Below, piece after piece: positions 1 to 8,003 of a stretch of 64,000 nt of DNA. The translations under genes and the position numbers were made by a program. The notes beneath the pieces are model-generated. The model worked only from the letters and a program-made list of their open reading frames with translations, was not told the DNA's origin and searched no databases. Numbering within the stretch: position 1 is the first letter of the stretch; the number at the start of each line of letters is the position of its first letter. Origin of the DNA: Myxococcales bacterium (lineage in GTDB: Bacteria; Myxococcota_A; Polyangia; Polyangiales; Ga0077539); assembly GCA_016793325.1 (NCBI GenBank), contig JAEUKI010000067.1:124001-188000 (forward strand), in the 5' to 3' direction.

Positions 1-2
1 TC

Positions 3-647
3 ACCGCGCGCCCGACGCGCGAGCGCGCTTGGTGGGAGTACGCGGGCGTCACCCCGGGCTCGTCCGAGTACGCCGTGCTTCGCCGCTGGGCGCGCCGGCG
101 TTCGCGCGACGGTCGCGTGGTGGTCGCGTGGCCGGGCTTTCAGATGACCGAGTCTGGATCGCGCGTGTTTCTCGCGGTGTCGTCGGCGCCGAGGGTCACC
201 AGTATTCAAGAGACCGGCAAGCTCGTGTACCGCCTCGAGCGAGCGAGCGTCCCGATCTACAACAATCGAAGGACGCTCGAGACCGCGGCGTTCGCGACGC
301 CCGTGTCCCGCGCGTACTTGCGCTTGCGCCGCGGGAGCGTGGACTTGGTGATCGAGCTGCGCGGAGGCGCGAGCGCGCAGCCGCAGACCTCGCAGCAAGC
401 GGGGCCCGACGGGATCTCGTTCTTGATGTTCGAGTTCGGGCGCTACGCGGCGCCGGCCGAGAGCCCGACGACGAGCGGGGCCACGCAGCCGCGCACCGCG
501 ACGACGACCTCATCGAACACCAGCGGACAGGGCGGGATTCGTCCTGCCGCGCAAGAGAGCAGCCCGACGTCCACAGGGGGTCGGGAGAACCCTGAGATCC
601 GCGCGAACGGTCGAGACGACGAGCGCCCGCCCGCCGTGGTGCGCTAG
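3..647 (+). CDS. AMIN-like domain protein, 3' part (5' end outside window)
   Basis: The reading frame is already open at base 3 and runs to a TAG at 645-647, so the N-terminus lies upstream of the window. The visible part has a beta-rich stretch (VFLAVSSAPRV, then SVDLVIELRGGA) that resembles AMIN domains, which place envelope proteins at the cell periphery or at peptidoglycan. It is followed by a disordered Thr/Ser/Pro/Gln tail of about 60 residues. An internal GTG at 75 could be taken as a start, but the coding-like sequence continues upstream of it. The assignment to AMIN rests on pattern resemblance only. The stop codon overlaps the putative -10 element of the next gene. Confidence 0.6.
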   Translation, partial: TARPTRERAWWEYAGVTPGSSEYAVLRRWARRRSRDGRVVVAWPGFQMTESGSRVFLAVSSAPRVTSIQETGKLVYRLERASVPIYNNRRTLETAAFATPVSRAYLRLRRGSVDLVIELRGGASAQPQTSQQAGPDGISFLMFEFGRYAAPAESPTTSGATQPRTATTTSSNTSGQGGIRPAAQESSPTSTGGRENPEIRANGRDDERPPAVVR

Positions 648-650
648 CGT
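645..650 (+). promoter_or_regulatory. Putative -10 element, leaderless start of response regulator
   Basis: TAGCGT lies 8 bases before the GTG at 659, and there is no Shine-Dalgarno sequence between. The same hexamer-to-start spacing recurs at several genes in the window (see findings). Its TAG is also the stop codon of the preceding gene. Confidence 0.4.
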
Positions 651-658
651 TCGACCTC

Positions 659-1339
659 GTGAACGCGTCCAACGATTCGATCGCATCCACCACGCCCGTT
701 CGGGTGTTGCTCTCTGAAGATCACACCATCGTGCGCGAGGGGCTGCGCGCGCTGCTCGGTCGCTGCGCGGATCTCACGGTCGTGGCCGAGGCCGAAGACG
801 GCGAAGCGTGCGTTCGCGAGTGCGAGAAGAGCGCGCCCGACGTCGTGGTGATGGACCTGTCGATGCCGAAGCTCGACGGCGTGAGCGCGACGCGCGCGGT
901 CACGTCGATGGGCGCCAAGGTACTCGTGCTCAGCATGCACGGCGGCGACGAGTACGTGCGCCCCGCAGTGCGCGCAGGCGCGAAGGGCTTCTTGCTCAAG
1001 GGCAACGGGCTCTCGCAGCTGGTCGACGCGATCCGCGCGGTGGCGCGCGGAGAGACGTACTTCGGCGCGGGCGTGAGCGATCCGGGCGTGGTGGTCGCGA
1101 AGGTTCCGACCGACGAAGACCCGGGGCTGACGCCGCGCGAGCGCGAGGTGCTGCAGCTCGTCGCGTACGGCAAATCGAGCGTCGAAATCGGCGAGCTGCT
1201 GGGCGTGAGCCCGAAGACCGTCGAGACGCACCGCGCGCGCTTGATGGTGAAGCTCGACGCGCCCAACAGCGCGGCGCTCGTTCGCTACGCGATTCGTTTG
1301 GGCCTGGTCCCGCTCGACGACGAGAAGCCGAACAAGTGA
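659..1339 (+). CDS. NarL/FixJ-type response regulator
   Basis: A 226-residue two-domain regulator. The receiver domain (about residues 14-130) has the acidic pair E20/D21, phospho-acceptor D66 in VVMDLSMP, S92 in LSMH and K114 in LLKG, so the phosphorylation site looks intact. The C-terminal LuxR-type HTH (about 150-215) begins at LTPREREVLQLV and contains the recognition helix SPKTVETHRARL. It would bind DNA when phosphorylated by a partner histidine kinase. No kinase gene is adjacent, so the partner is unknown. The GTG start at 659 is chosen because the receiver domain begins soon after it and a TAGCGT hexamer sits 8 bases upstream. Family is clear; target genes are unknown. Confidence 0.93.
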   Translation: MNASNDSIASTTPVRVLLSEDHTIVREGLRALLGRCADLTVVAEAEDGEACVRECEKSAPDVVVMDLSMPKLDGVSATRAVTSMGAKVLVLSMHGGDEYVRPAVRAGAKGFLLKGNGLSQLVDAIRAVARGETYFGAGVSDPGVVVAKVPTDEDPGLTPREREVLQLVAYGKSSVEIGELLGVSPKTVETHRARLMVKLDAPNSAALVRYAIRLGLVPLDDEKPNK

Positions 1340-1351
1340 CGACGCCCGCGG

Positions 1352-1357
1352 TACGCT
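1352..1357 (+). promoter_or_regulatory. Putative -10 element, leaderless start of the 70-aa gene
   Basis: TACGCT is separated by 7 bases from the ATG at 1365; no Shine-Dalgarno is visible. It matches the pattern upstream of 2684, 16450 and 61338. Confidence 0.4.
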
Positions 1358-1364
1358 CGTCGCG

Positions 1365-1577
1365 ATGGCAACGAGTCCGCCCCCCGTCACACACCGCCTG
1401 TGCCTCGCGTCGTGGGAGCTCGTCGCGACCTTCGAGGGCGCGGTGATCCCGAGAGTCGGAGAAGTGGTCTCGATCGACCGCGCGGGGCGCGAGGTCACGC
1501 ATCGCGTCACGTCCGTGCGCTACAAGCTCGACGAGCACCGCCGCTGGATCGCGACGGTGTTCGTCGAAGAACAGTGA
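1365..1577 (+). CDS. Small hypothetical protein (70 aa)
   Basis: I do not recognise this family. The product is a soluble-looking 70-residue protein with no signal peptide or membrane segment. The sequence reads like a single small beta-rich fold: IPRVGEVVSIDR, then VTHRVTSVRYKLDEHRRW, ending IATVFVEEQ. The alternation of hydrophobic residues and the clean start just after a TACGCT hexamer support it as a real gene. It sits 25 bases after the response regulator, in the same direction, but probably has its own promoter. Confidence 0.6.
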   Translation: MATSPPPVTHRLCLASWELVATFEGAVIPRVGEVVSIDRAGREVTHRVTSVRYKLDEHRRWIATVFVEEQ

Positions 1578-1642
1578 GCAGAAAAGCGAACGGGCCGTCG
1601 CTCGTTTGCGCGCTCGCCGCGTGCGACCATCGCGCGCGCGTC

Positions 1643-2632
1643 ATGCGAGCAACTCCCGTATTTTTGTGTGCGCTCGTCGCGCTGGGCTCGTGGGCTTGTG
1701 GCGGCGGGCGACCGGACGCCGGCGTAGACGTGACGTGGTCGGGCTTCACGCCGGACGCGAGCGTCGAGCCGCCCGCGGTGCCGGTGGTCGCGGGAGAGTT
1801 CACGCGGGTCCTCGTTCCGGACAACCGTCGGTACCTCAACGATCACACGATCGTGTTCGACCCGAGCGCGCGTCGCTGGCACGTCTTCGGAATCACCGAC
1901 ACGAGCGAAGCGAGCCCCCACGAAGAGACTGAATTTCTCCACGCGTCCGCGGACTCGCTGCTGGGCCCCTGGCGCATCGACCCCGACGTGATGCACGTCG
2001 ATCGCGGCGCGGGAGAACACTTCGTGTGGGCCCCACACGTCATCGGGAGCCCCGGCGCGTGGCAGATGTTCTTCACCTCGAGCGTGGCCGAGACCACCCT
2101 CGCGACGAGCGCTGATTTGTACCAGTGGACGCGCCCTGCGGATTGGCGCGATCGATCGGTGCACCCGACGGGCGGACGCGATCCGATGGTGCTCAAGCTC
2201 GGCGATCGCTGGCTCGTCTACTCGGTCTACCGTCGCGAAGCGCCCGAGGGGACCTACGGTCAGATCGTCGTCAGCGAGTCGCGCGATCAACGCGCGTGGA
2301 CCGCGCCGCGCGTCGTGCTCGAAGAGCCCGGGACGAGCTACGACTGGGGCAACCTCGAGAGCCCCTTCGTCGTCGAGCGCAACGGCGGCTACTACCTCTT
2401 CGTCACGCGCACCGATGTCGGAACGAGCGCGTACCACCGCACCGTCGTCTTCTACTCGACGTCGCCCGAGCGCTTCACGTGGGCGCCGATCACCGAGTTT
2501 TGGGCGCACTGCGCAGAGGTCATCCGCGACGGCGATCGTTGGTACGTGAGCTCCGGCGGCTGGACGCTGCACACAGGCGAGCGCTGGAGGGGCCTTCTGC
2601 TCGCGCCCCTGCGCTGGATGCGCCCCGAGTAA
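1643..2632 (+). CDS. Lipoprotein with GH43/GH32-like beta-propeller
   Basis: A 329-residue exported protein. The start is placed at the ATG whose product begins with a short n-region, a hydrophobic segment (FLCALVALGSW) and a Cys, giving a lipoprotein-like signal, although the lipobox (SWAC) is poor. The frame is open further upstream but that sequence is not signal-like. The body shows repeated propeller blades: HTIVFDPSARRWHVFG, GRDPMVLKLGDRWLVYSVY, SPFVVERNGGYYLFVTRT and VIRDGDRWYVSSGG. The RDP and aromatic-rich blades resemble five-bladed glycoside hydrolases (families 43, 32, 68). Known members cleave arabinan, xylan or fructan; the substrate here cannot be read from the sequence. The next gene starts 51 bases later behind its own putative promoter. 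Confidence 0.75.
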   Translation: MRATPVFLCALVALGSWACGGGRPDAGVDVTWSGFTPDASVEPPAVPVVAGEFTRVLVPDNRRYLNDHTIVFDPSARRWHVFGITDTSEASPHEETEFLHASADSLLGPWRIDPDVMHVDRGAGEHFVWAPHVIGSPGAWQMFFTSSVAETTLATSADLYQWTRPADWRDRSVHPTGGRDPMVLKLGDRWLVYSVYRREAPEGTYGQIVVSESRDQRAWTAPRVVLEEPGTSYDWGNLESPFVVERNGGYYLFVTRTDVGTSAYHRTVVFYSTSPERFTWAPITEFWAHCAEVIRDGDRWYVSSGGWTLHTGERWRGLLLAPLRWMRPE

Positions 2633-2670
2633 TCGCGCGGCGTTCGTCGACCGAAGCGCGCCGTACACGT

Positions 2671-2676
2671 TACGCT
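2671..2676 (+). promoter_or_regulatory. Putative -10 element, leaderless start of lipoprotein 2684
   Basis: TACGCT is separated by 7 bases from the ATG at 2684, with no Shine-Dalgarno sequence. Hexamer and spacing are identical to those before 1365. Confidence 0.4.
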
Positions 2677-2683
2677 CTCGCGC

Positions 2684-3766
2684 ATGAGCCGCGATCGATT
2701 GATCACTGTCAAACGCACGAGCGTCGCGCTGTTCGGCGTTGCGTCGATGGCGTGCAGCGAAGGACCGACGCTCGCGCCGAACGACGCGCGATCGAGCGCA
2801 GACACGAGGGAGGACGCGAGCGCGCAGCCCGACGTCGCGTCGATCACGGACACCGGCGTAGACGTCGTGCGAGACGCGCCATCGACGCCGGACGCGTCGT
2901 GCACGCCGATGGTGTTGCCGCCCGCGCCGGGCGTGACCGTCGAAGCGCCGTTCGCTGCAAATTATCGCGCGTACGACCTCGGGCGCGTCCCGGGGTTGCC
3001 CGCCACGCGCTACGGCGGATGCTTGATCGATCGCGACGATCCGGACCTCATGTACATCGGCGTCGACTCCGAGACCCCGATGGGAACGATCTACTCGATC
3101 CGCGTCGTTCGCGACTGCGATCGTCACATCATCGGCTACTCGGGCACCGCGCGCATGGTCGCGAGCGCGCCGTACGTCGACGCCAACCTCTTCTACGACC
3201 GCGACGGAAACATCCTCTTCTCGATGTGGCCCGTCGATCAAATCGCAGTGCTCCGCCCCGGCGCCACGATGCCATCGCAAGTGATCAGCTTGATGTCGTT
3301 CGGCATCGAGCAGCAAGCGTCGCCGGGAGGGCTCGCGTTCGTGCCCACAGGGTTCACGGGCGCGGGCGAGCTGCGCGCGGTGGGGTGGCCCAATTTCGGG
3401 TGGTTCAGGATTCCGTACACGTATCGGGATCGCACGTACACGCTCGCGACCGCCGAGCGTCGCGCGATGTTCACCAATGGAACAGGCGGGTTCGCGTACG
3501 TTCCCCCCGGCTCGCCGATGATCGATCGCCCCTCGCTCATCATGGCCGAGTGGGCCACGACGGTCTCGCTCTTCGACGTCGACCCGCGCGGCGACGTCGT
3601 TCCGAGCACGCGTCGGCCGTTCTTGACGGGGCTCACCAACGCGTGGGGCGCGTACTTCGAGCCCGTCACGGGGGACTTCATGTTTCCCTCGTGGGGCAAC
3701 GATCGCGTGATCGTCGTTCGCGGGTTCGCGACGCCGCAGCCCCCGCCGATTCCCCCGCCCGGCTGA
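2684..3766 (+). CDS. Putative lipoprotein with Asp/Ala linker, unknown function
   Basis: A 360-residue exported protein of unrecognised family. It opens with a charged n-region, a short hydrophobic stretch (SVALFGVASMAC) and a likely lipidated Cys. About 60 residues rich in Asp, Ala, Ser and Thr follow, typical of linkers that hold a domain away from the membrane in this organism. The globular part from about residue 85 has propeller-like strands (PDLMYIGVDS, GNILFSMWPVDQIAVL, SLIMAEWATTVSLFDVD, DRVIVVRGF). It ends in a Pro-rich tail. The downstream HTH-citrate synthase starts only 14 bases later, so the two may be co-transcribed, with no obvious functional link. Confidence 0.8.
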   Translation: MSRDRLITVKRTSVALFGVASMACSEGPTLAPNDARSSADTREDASAQPDVASITDTGVDVVRDAPSTPDASCTPMVLPPAPGVTVEAPFAANYRAYDLGRVPGLPATRYGGCLIDRDDPDLMYIGVDSETPMGTIYSIRVVRDCDRHIIGYSGTARMVASAPYVDANLFYDRDGNILFSMWPVDQIAVLRPGATMPSQVISLMSFGIEQQASPGGLAFVPTGFTGAGELRAVGWPNFGWFRIPYTYRDRTYTLATAERRAMFTNGTGGFAYVPPGSPMIDRPSLIMAEWATTVSLFDVDPRGDVVPSTRRPFLTGLTNAWGAYFEPVTGDFMFPSWGNDRVIVVRGFATPQPPPIPPPG

Positions 3767-3780
3767 TCGCGCGCCCTGCG

Positions 3781-4989
3781 ATGACCACGGATCTCGCGTC
3801 CACGAAGCTGCTCACCTCCGCGGAGGCTTGCGCGCTGCTCAACGTCAAGCGCGAGACGCTGTACGCGTACGTCAGCCGCGGCGCGATCCGCTGCGTTCAA
3901 CGCCCGGGACAAAAGAAGCGCATGTACGTCGCCGAAGACGTCGAGCGCGTCGCGAAGCGCAGCAACGCGCGCAAGGGCCACGCCGCCGTCGCAGCAGGAG
4001 CGCTCGGCTGGGGCGAGCCCGTCCTCGACTCTGCCATCACGTCGATCGAGGGCGGCGTGCTCCGGTATCGCGCGACGCCCGTGCTCTCGCTCGTCGAGAA
4101 GCGCGCGACGTTCGAGTCGGTCGCGGACCTCTTGTGGCAATCGCCGCCCGGCGAACGCTGGTCCCCCCCGCGCGAACACACGCCGTCGAACGAGGCGATC
4201 GCGCCCGTGTTCAGGCTCGTCGCGCGCGTCGCAGCGCTCGCCACGCGCGACGCCGCCGTGCGACCGCAGGACAACGAACGCGACGAAGCGCGCGCGCTCT
4301 TGTGGTCCTTCGTCGACGCCCTCGCGCCGAGGACCGCGCGCACGAGGACCGACGATCCACGCATCGCCGAGGCGCTGGCCCCGTGGTTTGCGCCGAGCCT
4401 CTCGCGGGACCGAGGCCGCGCGAAGGAAGCGGTCGCCGCGGTCGAAGCCGCGTTGATTCTGTGTGCCGATCACCAGCTCAACGCCTCGACCTTCGCCGCG
4501 CGCGTCGCCGCATCGACCGGCTGCGACCTCGTGCGCTCGGTGGGCGCGGCGCTCTACGTGTTTTCCGGCGCGCGCCACGGAGGCGCCCCGAGCGAGCTCG
4601 AGTCGCTCGTGTCGAAGCTCCCCCCGTCGCGCGAGAAGATCGCCCGTTTCGTGCAGCAGAGGCTCGCTGAAGGTCGCGCGATCGAGGGCTTCGGGCACAA
4701 GCTCTACCCCGCAGGGGACCCGCGTTGTCCGCCGCTGCTCGCCCTCGCCCGCGCGTCGAGCGGCCCGTCCGTCGTTCACACGCTCGCCGAGGTCACCGAA
4801 GAACTCACGGGGCTCGCGCCGTCGCTCGATTTCGGGCTCGTCGCGCTGGCGACCGCGCTCGGAGCAGAGCCGGGCGCCGCGAGCGCCATCTTCGCCCTCG
4901 GGCGCGTCGCAGGATGGAGCGCACACGTATTCGAGCAGCGTGCCTCCCCCGACCTGCTGAGGCCGAGAGCCCGCTACGTGGGGCCGTGA
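3781..4989 (+). CDS. Citrate synthase family protein with N-terminal HTH
   Basis: A 402-residue protein. Residues about 9-60 form an excisionase/MerR-like helix-turn-helix (LLTSAEACALLNVKRETLYAYVSRG), followed by a linker and a citrate synthase fold. Citrate synthase signatures are clear: DHQLNASTFAARVAAST, then GARHGGAP with an active-site His, then GFGHKLYPAGDPRCP with the second His region, and SLDFGLVALATALG. Citrate synthases condense acetyl-CoA and oxaloacetate. HTH-fused members are known, but their role is not settled; they may be regulators or enzymes on a related acyl-CoA. The ATG at 3781 lies 14 bases after the preceding stop and begins directly before the HTH. Confidence 0.88.
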   Translation: MTTDLASTKLLTSAEACALLNVKRETLYAYVSRGAIRCVQRPGQKKRMYVAEDVERVAKRSNARKGHAAVAAGALGWGEPVLDSAITSIEGGVLRYRATPVLSLVEKRATFESVADLLWQSPPGERWSPPREHTPSNEAIAPVFRLVARVAALATRDAAVRPQDNERDEARALLWSFVDALAPRTARTRTDDPRIAEALAPWFAPSLSRDRGRAKEAVAAVEAALILCADHQLNASTFAARVAASTGCDLVRSVGAALYVFSGARHGGAPSELESLVSKLPPSREKIARFVQQRLAEGRAIEGFGHKLYPAGDPRCPPLLALARASSGPSVVHTLAEVTEELTGLAPSLDFGLVALATALGAEPGAASAIFALGRVAGWSAHVFEQRASPDLLRPRARYVGP

Positions 4990-5045
4990 CCCTCCTGCAC
5001 GATTGCGTGAGAAATCCACGGATCACGGCCCAATCCCCGAGTCAC

Positions 5046-6422
5046 ATGCGCTTTTCACCAGCTTCGTTTCTCGCGATCACCCTCGCCGCCTGCGGCGGCA
5101 GCGTCGCGCCCGCGGACAGCGCCGTCGACGCAGCGAACGACGCCCGCGTCGAAGACCGCCCGACCCCGGACGCCCCTTCGTACGACGCGCAGCGCGACGA
5201 TGTGCCCAGCGACGTCGCGGCGCCGGATGTCGCGGACGTCCTCGTGGACGCAGGCAGCGACGCGAGCGCGGACGCTGCAACCCCCGCGGTGCTCGACGTC
5301 ACGGGCGAGCGCATCTGCGGCGTGTCGATCGTCGACAACCACGGAAGCAGCGAGTTTGCCCTGGTCTACGGCTACCAATCGGGACGCACCAACGAGGCGA
5401 GGCTCGTTCGATTGACCCCCAGCGGCGAGGTCATCATGAGCGCGACGATCGCCGCAGGAGGGACCGAGCCGATCTGCGTCTCGCGCGAATCGCTGCAGAT
5501 CGTCAGCGGACTTTCGCGAGACCCTTCGCTCGCGAACGTCTACGTGGTTGCCCTTCAACGACAAAACACCGCGCGCCAGATCGAGATGATGGTGCTCGAC
5601 GAGCGAGGGACGCACCTGTCGCTCGGCGCCCGAGACGAGACCGTCACGGCGGCGCCCGTCACGGCGAGCAACCTCGTGCTTCGCGCGAACAGCACAGAGG
5701 TGACCGCGACCTTCGAAGCGCGCGCAGAGACCAACGTCGTCCTCCGAACGCTCGCGTGGAGCGTCCCTGCGATCGTTCGAGGCATGGTCACGACGAGTCG
5801 CATCGCGGCGGCGCAGACCCACACGATCGGCCCCGCCGGTCCCGACGTTCACCTCGCGATCAGCGCGAGCGCAGGCGGCCGAGGGAGCGTCGCTTGGACC
5901 GAGTACCCAGCGGGGCCGCCTTCGTCACGGCTCCTCGGTCGGGGCTTCTCGGCGAGCGGCTGGGTCGGCGCGGTGGTCGAGCTCGCGCGCGGCGAGAACG
6001 TCTGGCCCGTCTCGGCGACCTTGTTTCACGAGGGCGTTCGATCGGTGAGCCTGCGAATCGTCCAGTGGTTGCCGTGGGTCTCGACGCCGCCCACGCCTCC
6101 CGCGACGATCGCGCAGGACACCGCGTGGCATCAGCTCGACGCGGTCGCCGATCGCAACGAACTCGATGTGCGCACGTGGGTGAGCCACGGTTCATCGGGC
6201 TACAACAGCGCCGTGCTCCAGGCGCCGCGCGGCGAGTCCTCTCCCGAGCGATGCGTGTTGTTTCGCGCGGCCGACGAGCGCAGCACCTTCGTTCAAGTGG
6301 CCCAGGCGCGCTTCGCCAGTCGAAACCAGCTCGTCGCAGCCATCGAGCGCGCGGGCGTCGGAGCGTCGCAGCGACTGCGGCTGCGCGCGCTCGCCGACGG
6401 CGAAACAGTGTGCCCCCGCTGA
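5046..6422 (+). CDS. Putative lipoprotein, unknown function (458 aa)
   Basis: I do not recognise the globular family. The ATG at 5046 gives a textbook lipoprotein signal (FLAITLAAC, Cys at residue 16). About 75 residues very rich in Asp, Ala, Val and Pro follow, with repeated DA and DV pairs, then a beta-rich body. Strands such as EFALVYGYQSG, VYVVALQRQ, VTATFEARAE and GRGSVAWTEYPAG suggest a propeller or repeated beta-sandwich. Two Cys near the end (ERCVLFR and the terminal ETVCPR) could pair outside the cell. The open frame extends upstream of 5046 but overlaps the citrate synthase gene and lacks signal character. Confidence 0.8.
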   Translation: MRFSPASFLAITLAACGGSVAPADSAVDAANDARVEDRPTPDAPSYDAQRDDVPSDVAAPDVADVLVDAGSDASADAATPAVLDVTGERICGVSIVDNHGSSEFALVYGYQSGRTNEARLVRLTPSGEVIMSATIAAGGTEPICVSRESLQIVSGLSRDPSLANVYVVALQRQNTARQIEMMVLDERGTHLSLGARDETVTAAPVTASNLVLRANSTEVTATFEARAETNVVLRTLAWSVPAIVRGMVTTSRIAAAQTHTIGPAGPDVHLAISASAGGRGSVAWTEYPAGPPSSRLLGRGFSASGWVGAVVELARGENVWPVSATLFHEGVRSVSLRIVQWLPWVSTPPTPPATIAQDTAWHQLDAVADRNELDVRTWVSHGSSGYNSAVLQAPRGESSPERCVLFRAADERSTFVQVAQARFASRNQLVAAIERAGVGASQRLRLRALADGETVCPR

Positions 6423-6495
6423 GGGGGCCTTGCCTCGCGCGCCGCGCGCGAAGACAACTTTTGTCGCGCTCGCCCGTCACAGCGAGCACCCCACG

Positions 6496-7473
6496 ATGCC
6501 CATCGCCGTTCGCCCTCGTTCGCGCGTGTTGTTTTCGGCGCTCCTCGGCGCGCTCTCGCTCACCGCGTGCACTCGCACACCGGCGCCGCAGGTCGAGCCC
6601 GGGCCTCCCCGTGCGCGCGCGTCGCAGGGAGACAGCACCCCCGTTGTCGCCGAGGACGCTGCCATGCACGCGGCGAGCTCGGACGTCGCCGCGCTCGCGA
6701 CGGACGCAGCGGCGGAGCAACGCGTTCCGCCGCTGTTCGCTGCGATGCCGTGCGCGGCGATCATCGCGCAGCGCGCGACGACCCAAGAGAGAGCGGGACA
6801 TCTCACGATCGGGCAACGCGAGCTGAGCACGAGCGAGCTCCATCAACGGCCGTGGCTGTGGGGTCAATCCGGCTCGGGCTGCGCGCGGCAGTCCTTCGTC
6901 GCATCCCCCGACGACACTCCCGCGACGGTCGATCAGGGAACCACCGAAGCCCGCGCCCGCGCGATCGCGCAGCACTATCTCAGCTGGGGTCGCGTCGACG
7001 ACGAAGTGCGTTGGGCGCCGTTTTTGTGCCGACTTCCGATGGGCGCACGTCCTCGCGCGGACCTCGACGCGCAGGCCGCGCCGCACGGGCGCAAGGTGTA
7101 CTACCTCTACGCGCGCGAACGGATCGAGTACATCACCGGCCGCATGGCTCCGGCGTCGGCGCAGATCGTCGTCAAAGAAGCGTGGCGACCGCGCGAGATC
7201 GCGCGAAGCGAAGCGGTGCACGCGTCGATGAGCACACAGTGCGTGGGCACCGGCGATCGCTGCGTCGAGCCCGGAGATTTCGCGGGCCTGTACATCATGA
7301 TGCGCCACGCAAATCGCCCAGCGACCGAGCGAACGGACGACGGGTGGACGTACGCCACGGTCGATCCGCAGGGGACCGTCACTGCGTCGGGCGTGATCGA
7401 GTCGTGCGCCGGGTGCCATCGTCGCGCGCCGCACGGACGATTGTTCGGCATCACGGGACATCACGGGGCGTAG
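6496..7473 (+). CDS. Cytochrome P460-like lipoprotein with CxxCH heme motif
   Basis: A 325-residue exported protein. The ATG at 6496 begins a lipoprotein signal (LFSALLGALSLTAC). A linker of about 50 residues precedes the main domain. The C-terminal half resembles cytochrome P460 proteins: SAQIVVKEAW, then GLYIMMRH, then DGWTYATVDPQG, then the heme-attachment motif CAGCH at residues 304-308 and a His-Gly tail. P460 cytochromes carry covalent heme c and oxidise hydroxylamine or nitric-oxide-type substrates in known examples; activity here is not proven. Heme attachment outside the membrane agrees with the signal. An in-frame ATG at 6430 would put the signal deep inside and is rejected. The gene converges on the APS-kinase-like gene and overlaps it by 13 bases. 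Confidence 0.82.
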   Translation: MPIAVRPRSRVLFSALLGALSLTACTRTPAPQVEPGPPRARASQGDSTPVVAEDAAMHAASSDVAALATDAAAEQRVPPLFAAMPCAAIIAQRATTQERAGHLTIGQRELSTSELHQRPWLWGQSGSGCARQSFVASPDDTPATVDQGTTEARARAIAQHYLSWGRVDDEVRWAPFLCRLPMGARPRADLDAQAAPHGRKVYYLYARERIEYITGRMAPASAQIVVKEAWRPREIARSEAVHASMSTQCVGTGDRCVEPGDFAGLYIMMRHANRPATERTDDGWTYATVDPQGTVTASGVIESCAGCHRRAPHGRLFGITGHHGA

Positions 7474-8003
7474 CGCGCGAGCAGCCACCCAGCGACGCGC
7501 TCGGCCGCGTCGTGCTCGCTCGGAACCACCGTGAGCGCGGGGTTTTCGGGGCGTTCGTACGCCGCGCCCACGCCGGGCAGATCGCTGACAGCGCCGTCGC
7601 GCGAGGCGCGATAGAGCCCCTTGGCGTCGCGCGTCGCGCACACGGTCGGCGGCGTGTCGACGAAGACCTCTGCGAATCGAGCTTCGCCGCACCGAACGCG
7701 CGCTCGATCGCGATAAGCCCTGCGGTTGGCCGTCGCCGCGACGAGCACGACGAGCCCTTGCGCAGCGGCGAGGCACGCGAGGTTCGCGAGCGTCTCGTAG
7801 AAGTGATCGCGCGAGGCGTCGTCGTAGCCGGGCGCCGGCGAGAGCGCCGATCGAAGCTGGTCTCCGTCGAGGACGAGCACGGCGACGCGACGCGCACGAA
7901 GGACGAGGGCGACGCGCTCGGCGAGCGTGGACTTTCCGGACGAAGGGAGGCCCGTGAACCAAAGGACGAAGCCCGCCGTTGGCGAATCAGCACCAGTATT
8001 CAT
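7461..8003 (-). CDS. Adenylylsulfate (APS) kinase-like protein
   Basis: A 180-residue P-loop kinase, close to the usual length for stand-alone APS kinases. It has Walker A GLPSSGKST at residues 18-26, the DGD motif at 46-48 (followed by QLR rather than the common NVR), and the family stretch VFVDTPPTVCATRDAKGLY near residue 115, ending with RPENPAL. Real APS kinases phosphorylate APS to PAPS. The segment usually reading SPYR..R is replaced by TANRRAYRDR, so the substrate may differ. No sulfate adenylyltransferase gene is nearby. Its ATG overlaps the stop of the upstream phosphotransferase by 4 bases (ATGA), implying translational coupling and a shared role. Confidence 0.85.
   Translation of the reverse strand: MNTGADSPTAGFVLWFTGLPSSGKSTLAERVALVLRARRVAVLVLDGDQLRSALSPAPGYDDASRDHFYETLANLACLAAAQGLVVLVAATANRRAYRDRARVRCGEARFAEVFVDTPPTVCATRDAKGLYRASRDGAVSDLPGVGAAYERPENPALTVVPSEHDAAERVAGWLLARYAP

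Noticed and set aside
6447..6467. Hairpin around GACAACTTTTGTC as a terminator
   Set aside because: The stem is only about five pairs plus a mismatch and lacks a U-tract, so I do not list it as a terminator.
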